Source of the DNA: Castor canadensis | Lineage: Eukaryota; Chordata; Mammalia; Rodentia; Castoridae | Length of the DNA: 64,000 nt | Direction of reading: 5' to 3' | Assembly (NCBI RefSeq): GCF_047511655.1 | Contig: NC_133396.1 | Span: forward strand, 129,217,490-129,281,489 | Part shown: piece after piece, positions 36,801-45,800 of the stretch | Layout of the letters: the number at the start of each line of letters is the position of its first letter | Numbering within the stretch: position 1 is the stretch's first letter | Position numbers and translations under genes: made by a program | The notes under the pieces: generated by a model | Database searches by the model: none | What the model saw: the letters and a program-made list of their open reading frames with translations, nothing else | What the model was told of the DNA's origin: nothing

Positions 36801-39800
36801 TTTCTAGATGGATCTGCCTGCTGAGACCTACTTGTTGGGTCACTTTGGAGAAGGGGCCTTTTTATTTGGCAACTATACAAGACAAATGCCCTCTTAGGAA
36901 ATGAAGTGAACTGCATGGTTTATGTGTGGGTGCAGATGTGTTATTAAGAAAAATTTCAGGTAACTGAAGAAGAAGAAGAAGAAGAAAATATACAAACATT
37001 ATATAAAACCAGAATAATGGAATGATCCTCCATATCCATCACCCAATTTCAGTAATTATTAACTCACTGGTAATTTATATTGAAGCAAATTCCAGCAGGA
37101 TATAATTCTATCCCAATATCTCTAAAAGATAAAAATGCCCTTTTCACACATGCAAAATGTCATTTGCAGTCTAAAACAACACACAGCTTTGTGTGTTGGT
37201 ACACACCTATAATCTCAGCATTTGAGAGAGAGAGATGGAGATCATGGGTTGGAGGCTAGCCTGGATTACAGCATGAGTTTAAGGACAGCCTAGGTGACAT
37301 AGTGAGACCGTATCTCAGAAAAACTAAATAAATTACACACAAAATTCCTTATATCATCATCAGATATCAGGTACATATTTTCTTCTTTTTCCCTATAATT
37401 GTTGTTAGTTTTCAGACCCTTAAGTTATTCAAGTCAGAATCCAAAGTCCATATATTGCATTGACTTCCCATCTTTCCTTAGGCTCTTTTAATCCTTTTGA
37501 TTTTCTTTCCTGCTTTGGTTTTCCTTGCACATTTATTTGTTGAGGAGGCCAGATTGAGCTGTCAAATTTCCCATATTTTGGATTTTGCTTATTACATCCT
37601 TATAGTGTTAATTAATAGGTTCTTCTAGCCAGGCTTGGTAGCCTGCAGCCATAATCCCAGCACTTGGGAGACTGAAGCAAAAGAATCACTTGAACTCAGA
37701 GGAGTTTGAGACCAGCCTAAGTTATTTAGTGAGACCCTGTCTCAAAAAATAAAAAACATGTTTTTCTGTCCCCCATATTTCCTAGAGACTTGGATAAAAT
37801 TCAGGTTCAATATTTTGGAAAAGTCATTTCATAGGTAGTGTACTGCCTGTCACATCAGGAAGCACACAGTGTCTGACAGTAACATAATAGCTTTTCACTT
37901 AATATTGTAGCAGCCATAGATGACAATCACCAAAGCCATTACCTCTTTAGGGGTTTATCTCGATCTGTTAGGAGCTTCTGTTAGGAGCTTCACGGTGCTA
38001 CATTTGCTCTTTCAGGTCCTGGTTACTTACAACACAGCCATGTTATTATAGTGCTACCTAGTGGCTGAATTGTCCAAAACTCTACCAAACTGTTCTGTCC
38101 ATGAGGTCTAGCAGAGTAGGTACATAGGGGATTTCTTCAGAGACTTTTTGCTTTTTGAAAAGAGCCAAGGTAGAAAGTGTTTTATCACAATAAGGCTTCA
38201 GGGAAAATGGGAGGATATGAAGGCTGTCAGAATAGCTTCTTTGGGAAAATAAAGAAAAGGACTTCCTTTTAAAAACCCTAGTCTTTGGTGACCTGGCAGT
38301 TTTGAAGAATTGACAGGGTATTCCCTGTCATACACACACACACACACATACACACACGCACATATGTATATAAATTGGAAATGTAAATGTACATACAGAT
38401 GTATACAAATTGGAAATGTAAATTTTCATGGAAAAGAGATTTTTGAAATCTATCACTTGTCCTTTTGAATGGACTCAAACTTGGGGTACCTGGCTCCACA
38501 GTTGTGCTGGGTCAAAGCAATTGTCAGAATTGTCAGGCAGGCCCATTCCTAGGAAGTTCTGATTTTGCTAAGACCAGCCAGTTGTAGCTGTGTTCTGATC
38601 CTCATGTGTTCTCAAGCCTACCAAAGGTATCAGGTGTCATGCTTCCCATCTTATCTAATGTATGTTTCCAATGACTCCCAGTTACCTGACCTTCTTCCCA
38701 GTGGACATTCTCATTTCCCCCATGTCCATGAGAACCCTACACCAAGAAATACCTTTGGGTGGCCAAGATATGTTTTTTGTCCTACTGACTAATTTTGGGA
38801 AGCTTGTTACTCATAGAGTGATTCAGCAAATGCCCAGTCACTTTCTCACTGGGTGCCTGGAAGATCCATCTGTGAAAGACCTCCCTGGGCTTGAATTTCA
38901 GTGCTAGGAACTCTCAGTATACCAAGAGGGCCACATCTGATCCTGATAAGTATCTTTGAGGGTATATGTATGTGAGTAATACATGTCCCTTTAATAGTGA
39001 CATTATACACATGCTATATATTAGTGTTTTGAGTGTTCAGTTATGTTCTGTGATAATTAACATTGTACTTGAACATTGATTTTTTTGTTTTTTCTTTTTT
39101 TGTAATTCTGGAGTTTGAACTTAGTGCTTTGTTCTTCCAGACAAGTGTTCTACCACTTGAGCTACACCTCTAGCCTGGACATTAAATATTTTTACAAGGA
39201 AGCTCTTGGGATTTATTTCAAATAGATATGTATTTTTTCATTTTGAATATATACATTCTTCTGAAAAACAAACAATCTATCACTTGGTTCCTAAGCCTCA
39301 GCCCTCAACCTTTTTTTTTTTTTTTTTTCTTTTTTTTGGTGGGACTGGGGTTTGAACTCAGGGCTTCACGCTTGCAAAGCAGGTGCTCTACTACTCGAGT
39401 CACACCTCCAGTCCATTTTGCTTTGTATATTTTGGAGATGGGGTTCTCTTGAACTGTTTGCCCAGGCTGACTTTAAATCCTGATCCTCCTCCATCTCAGT
39501 TTCCCAAATAGCTAGAATTACAGGTGTGAGCCACCAGTGCCTGGCAGCCCTCAAAATTTTTTTTGCAACAAGTTTAGAAAGGTGTTTTTCCTCCATTACC
39601 AAAAACTCCCAGTTTGGGTTTTTAGGCTGAAAAGAGCAAAGAATGCCTTTAATTTCCCACCTTATACCTATTGTGCAATGAGTTATTATGCATAACAGTA
39701 TTTCAGTTATTATGTTAACCAGAAGCCATCTAGCTAGGTTGAAATGGTGTGGTAGAATGTTTTTAATGTTGTCTTTTAATGTTGTCCAGAAATTTACATT

Positions 39801-42800
39801 TCAGAGATTCATGTCCTCAGGAAGAATACCTTCCTGTTGTTCAGCCTTGTAATGTGTCTCCTTTTTCAGATTGCTTCTCTTAGCACATAAGACAAGGTAT
39901 CATACAACTGTTTCTACTTACACGTCCCCGTAAGTAGTTAGCCAGCCAGTCTGGTGAAGTAACCTGTCTTTTCCTACCTTTGTTCTTAGGAGCCAATGAA
40001 GTGCTTCTGGTGGTAGGGGGTTTTGGAAGCCAGCAGTCTCCAATTGATGTGGTAGAGAAATATGACCCCAAAACTCAGGAGTGGAGCTTTTTGCCAGTAA
40101 GTAATGGGGCCATTTGTCCCAGAACTCAAGTGTCCACATTCCCCAACTCCAGATCATAACTGATCCAGCCCTGAGAGTAGAAAAGCCTTGTAAGAGCATG
40201 TTCCTTCCAACAGTGCTGTGTACACAGTAGGTAATGAGTAAACAGTTTCTGAGTGTTTAGATTAGAAGACTCAGCTCCAGAAATGTAAGTGGCCCTATAT
40301 TAAATGAAATTCAATCAGCCACCATTTAGGCACCCAGTGTACTCCATTGGTCATGCTGTATTAAACTGAATTGGAGTTCAGTTATCTTACATCAAACAAT
40401 TTTCAATTGAAATGGGAAGTTTTTATCTTTCTCCCTCTATAAGTCTCTATTTCAATACTGAATGAACAGTAATGATTTCTGAGAAGTCATGGAGATCTTT
40501 TGAACTAGTCCTCCTACATTGTAGGATCTTTGAATCCTAGCCCTCTAGCATTATGCCAGTACTTTCCTACAGTGTGAAGGGATATCATTCTCTTAGCCAG
40601 GGTCTTATGTAAAGGAAAGGTGTCTGGTGCCAAACAGTAGAAAGCACTGGAATGGGGTCAGGGGCAGAAGGCTTGCATCTTTCAAGCCCCACAACAGTCA
40701 TCTCATTCAGCAGGCAGTCAGCTGGAGGCCACTTGAGGATGAATCGCTGTTCCAAGGAGGGTTCATGGTGAAGGAAAGAAACAAAGAGGCATAGATAAAG
40801 ACAGCAAGGATAGCAAAAGGTAATGCTGAAAACTTGCTCCACTGAACTGCTCTGTATCTTTTCTCCCCAAACCCAAAGAGCATCACTCGCAAGAGACGGT
40901 ATGTGGCCTCTGTGTCCTTACATGACCGGATCTACGTAATTGGTGGCTATGATGGCCGTTCCCGCCTCAGTTCAGTGGAGTGTCTAGACTACACAGCAGA
41001 CGAGGATGGGGTCTGGTATTCTGTGGCCCCTATGAATGTCCGAAGAGGCCTTGCTGGAGCTACCACACTGGGAGGTAGGGCTTGGTGTACAGGCAATGTT
41101 TTCCTTTTTTTTACCCTTTTGATATAGAGCTTCACTATGTAGTCTAGGTTGGCCAAAACTCATGATCCTCCTGCCTCTGCCTTCCAAGTGCTGGGATTAC
41201 AGACATGTGCCACCATGCCCAACTAATGTTTGCATCTTATTGTAGCTGGATCACTGTTCTTACTGCTCCTGTTGTATGGCAGGAGCATGAAGTAGGGAGG
41301 ATAAATTGGTATGGGCAAATAGTTCCTTTTTTGCTTTTGGAAATATCAGTGTTAACAGAAACTGTTCATTATTTGTGGATATTTCAAAGTTGGTTATTCA
41401 GGTTCCATTGTGCTATGTGAGAACTGGCACTAACTGTATTTTTACAAACTCCTTTGGTAGTCTTCAAATACTCTTAAGAATTTCATTCTGCCTCCTGCTA
41501 CTTAGGAGGAGAGATCAGGAGAGATCATGGTTCGAACCCAGCCCAGGAAAATAGTTCCATGAGACCATATCTTGAAAAAAAAAAAAAAATTACAAAAAAG
41601 GTCTGGTGGAGTGGCTCAAGGTGTAGCTCCTGAGTTCAAGCCCCAGCACTGCCCAAAAAAGTAAAGAAAGAAAGAATTTCATTCTTGGGCTAAAGGCATG
41701 GTTCAAGCAGTAAAACACCTGCTTTATAGCAAGCAAGAAGCCCTGAGTTCAAACCCCAGTACTGCCAAAAAAAGATAATTTTACCTTTCTTGTACTATTA
41801 ATGTATTCTAATATAAAACACTATGAAAAAAAAAAGAATTTCATCTTAACACCTTTTTTTTACATTTTTATTAGTGTATATTAATTTGACAAAGAGTTTC
41901 ATTGTGATATTTCCATACATGCATATAATGTAGTTTGATGAAATTCATCCCCTCTGTTACTCTTTCTCATCCCCTCTACCTCTTTTAAAACTTTTTTGTT
42001 TGTTTGCTTGTTTTTTGGCAGTACTAGGGGGTTGAATCAGGGCCTCCCACTTATAGGCAGGTGCTCTATCACTTGAGCCACTCTGCCAGTCCTTTTTGCA
42101 TTGGTTACTTTTGAAATGGGATCTTACTTTATGCCCAGGCAGGCCTGCACCACAGTCTTCCTATTTGTACTTCCCTGCATCTCTGGGATAACAGGCACAC
42201 ACCACTGAGTCCAGCCATTGGTTGAGAAGCAGGGGTTTCAAAAACTATTTGACCAGGTTGGTGTCAAATTGCAGCCCTCCTAATCTCTGCTTCCTGAATA
42301 GCTAGGACTACAGCCGTGAGCCACCATGCCAGCTAAACAGTTTAACAGGCTTCATAATTCTATTTTCATACATGTGTATTTATACATGTACTTTGACCGT
42401 GTTTGGTACCCCCATCACATCTTCTGTCATTTTACCCCTCCTGATGGTCCCAACCCCAACAGTCCCTGTTTTACATACCTGTCATTGATTTTTACAGGTC
42501 TCGATTCCATATAGGAAATCTGGCTTATTTCGCATAACATGATGATTTCTCAGTCCATCCATTTTCCTACAAATGACATAATTTAATTCTTCTTTATGGC
42601 TGAGAATACTCTATTGTGTATCTATACCATATTTTCTTTATCCATTTACTGGTTGATGGGCACCTAGGCTGATTCCATACTTTGGCTGTTGTAAGTAGTG
42701 CTGCTATAAACATTGGTGTGCAAGTATCTCAATTAAATGCTTACATTCCTCCAGAATGTGTAGCAGGAGCATATGATAGTTCTATTTTTAGTTTCTTGAA

Positions 42801-45800
42801 GAACTTCCATACTGATTTCCATAGTGTTGTGCAGTTTGCATTCTCACCAACAGTGTATAAGGGTCCCTTTCCCACATCCTTGCCAGCATTTGTTATTTGT
42901 TCTCTTGCTGATTGCCATTCTGACTGGGGTGAGATGGACTCTCAGTGATTTGCATTTCCTTTATGACTAAGGATATTGAACATTTCTTCATGTATTTATT
43001 AGCCATTTGAAAACTGTCCAATTCATTTGCCCATTGGAGTTTGTTCTTTCATTGTTTAATTTTTGGAGCTCTTTATATTCTGGATATTAGTCCTTTGTCC
43101 TATGAACAGCTGGCAAAGATTTTCCCCCATTCTGTAGGTTGTCTCTTGATTCTGATAATTGTTTCCTTTGCTGTGCTGAAGCTTTTTAATTTGATGAAAT
43201 CCTATTTGTCAATTCTTGTTCTTGTGTCCTGGTAATTGTGGTTCTATTCAGATAAGTGTTACCTGTGCATATGTCTTCAAGGGTTTTCCCTATGTTTTCC
43301 TCTAGCAGTTCCAAAGTTTCAGGTCTTACATTAAGACCTTTACAGGATGAAAGATAAGAATCTAGTTTCAGTCTTATACATGTGGAGATCCAGTCTCCCT
43401 ATCACCTTTTGTTGAAGACACTGTCCTTTCTCCAACATAGGATTTTGGCACCTTTGTCAAAAGTCAGGTGGCCATAGCTATGTGGGTTTATTTCTAGAAC
43501 ATGTATTCTATTCCACTGATCTACCTGTGTGTTTTATGCCAGTATTATGCTGTTGTGTTACTATGACTGTATAATTTGAAGTCAGATATTGTGATACCTC
43601 TAACATTGCTCTTTTTGCTCAGGATTGATTTGGTTATTTGGGTTTTTTTGGACTTCCAAATGAATTTTACAATTGATTTTTCTATTTCTGTGAAAAATTA
43701 CATTGGAATTTGTATAGGGATTGCATTGGATCTGTAGATTATTTTCTGTAGTATAGCCATTTTCACAATATTAATTCTGCTGATTCATGAACTTGGGAGA
43801 TCTTTCCATCTTCTATTGTCTTCTTTAATTTTCTTACTTCAGTGTTTTATAGTTTTCATTATAGAGTTCTTTCAGCTTCTTAGTTATATTTATTCCTATG
43901 TATTTAATTTTTTTTCTTGAGCTATTGTGAATGGGATTGTTTTCCTGATGTTTTTTCTCATTATTGGTATATACAAAACCTATTTTTTTATGTTGATTTT
44001 GAATCCTCCTTTGCCAAAAGAGTTTTTTGCTCTCAGACATCTGAAGGACCTGTGGGGAGTTTGTACAGAAAAGAGTTCTTTGAAATCTCTCATTCTTATT
44101 TAATAGTCTGAAATTTGTTCATGCTGAGCAGATATGATCTACGTCTCTGGAGGCTTTGATGGAAGCAGGCGTCATACCAGCATGGAGCGATATGACCCAA
44201 ACATTGACCAGTGGAGCATGCTGGGAGATATGCAGACAGCTCGAGAGGGTGCAGGACTAGTAGTGGCCAGCGGAGTGATCTACTGTCTAGGTACTCAGTC
44301 TGGGATGCAGGGATGGAGAGAATTCAATGGTTACCAGACTCGGGTGGGATCCTTTTCCACCAGAATGAAGTTCTTAGGCTTCCTTTAACAAAAACTCTGG
44401 TCTATTTCAGTATATTCCATTAACTGGGAAAAAACAGAGTACTTTCTAATCTCTCTTTTGGTTATTAGAACTCTGTAGGAGAACTGAAACTAAACTAGTT
44501 AGATGTACTCAGAGAAGGCCACTTGGAATGAGCCTGATAATTGATTTCTGCAGTGATCTCTATTTTGTCTTCCAGGAGGATATGATGGCTTGAATATTTT
44601 AAATTCAGTTGAGAAATATGATCCCCATACAGGACACTGGACTAATGTTATGCCAATGGTCACCAAACGTTCTGGTAAGACCGAATCTGAGGAAACTGAC
44701 AAAAGATCGTGCTGTCAAATCTTATACATGCATTGGTGGTGTGGTCACAGGATCAGGGTATCAGTAAATCAGAGTTATAGTTCCTGTGTACTTACTGTAA
44801 TTATGAGTCCAATTCCAAGGGCTGGAGGAGTGGCTCAAGTGGTATAGCACCTGCCTAGCAAGTGTGAGTCCTTGAGTTCAAACCCAGTACCACCATAAAA
44901 AAGGAAAAGAGAGGTGAGTCCAATTCCACTCTTCTCTTTGCCTCTATTGTCTCTAAATGGTAGTGAAGATAAAAATAGCTTAACCTTATATATATAAAAT
45001 AATATATATATAGCTTTTGAGGGCAGAAGCCTTCTTGAGTTATTTATTTATTTTGGCATTTCTGGGTAGGCTTTTATTTATTTTTAATGTCCTTGTTCAT
45101 TTCCTGTGGTCTAGAATATCCAGTACAATTTTGTGCATATAGTACTTGTTAAATGTTTAGTAAACAAGATTTCTGGTGCATTAGAACAAGAGTAACTATT
45201 TATCATCACTGAAAAGCTGGGTTTTTGTTTTTGGATTTTTGTGTGTGTGCTGAGGATTGAATGCCAGGCTTTGTTTACACTAGGCAAGCCCTCTGCCTCT
45301 GAGTTAAAGCCCCATCCTCAACTGAGAGCTTTTTAATGTAGTCTATTCTGGGGTGTAAGAAAGGAGAAAACACTACACTATTTTAATTGACTGCCCCTGG
45401 GTAAAACTGCCCCAGAACCATTGTCACAACTCCTTTCCTTCCTTTCACCTTTTATTTTACTGACACCTTTTTCTTACTTCCTTATTTTCTCCTACTGAAG
45501 AAAGTTGAACTCCTTGTTAAAGTGAAGAAAAGAACCATTTCAGTTTTTCTTTTATCATTTCAAGTCCTAGCCAAATGTTTACAAATGGAATAACCTGTGC
45601 TGTACTAAATTATTCTAGACCTGTTTGACCACATCCACATCCTTCATCTCCCCTAGAATTTAGCTAGCCATTAGTGACATGTTTTGTTCCTAGAATTCAG
45701 ACGCTGGGCTTAGTACCATTCATCTGCTAATATCTCCTTTCCCCCAGGTGCAGGAGTAGCCCTACTGAATGACCATATCTATGTGGTGGGGGGATTTGAT

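Larger units (their letters stand above)
36966..37950. mobile_element. Probable ancient LINE 3' region, interrupted by two B1
   Basis: After (GAA)n the text (gattttgcttattacatcc, tgaggaggccagattgagctg, atttcctagagacttgg) resembles an old mammalian LINE-type repeat I recall from human introns. Family uncertain. Confidence 0.4.
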
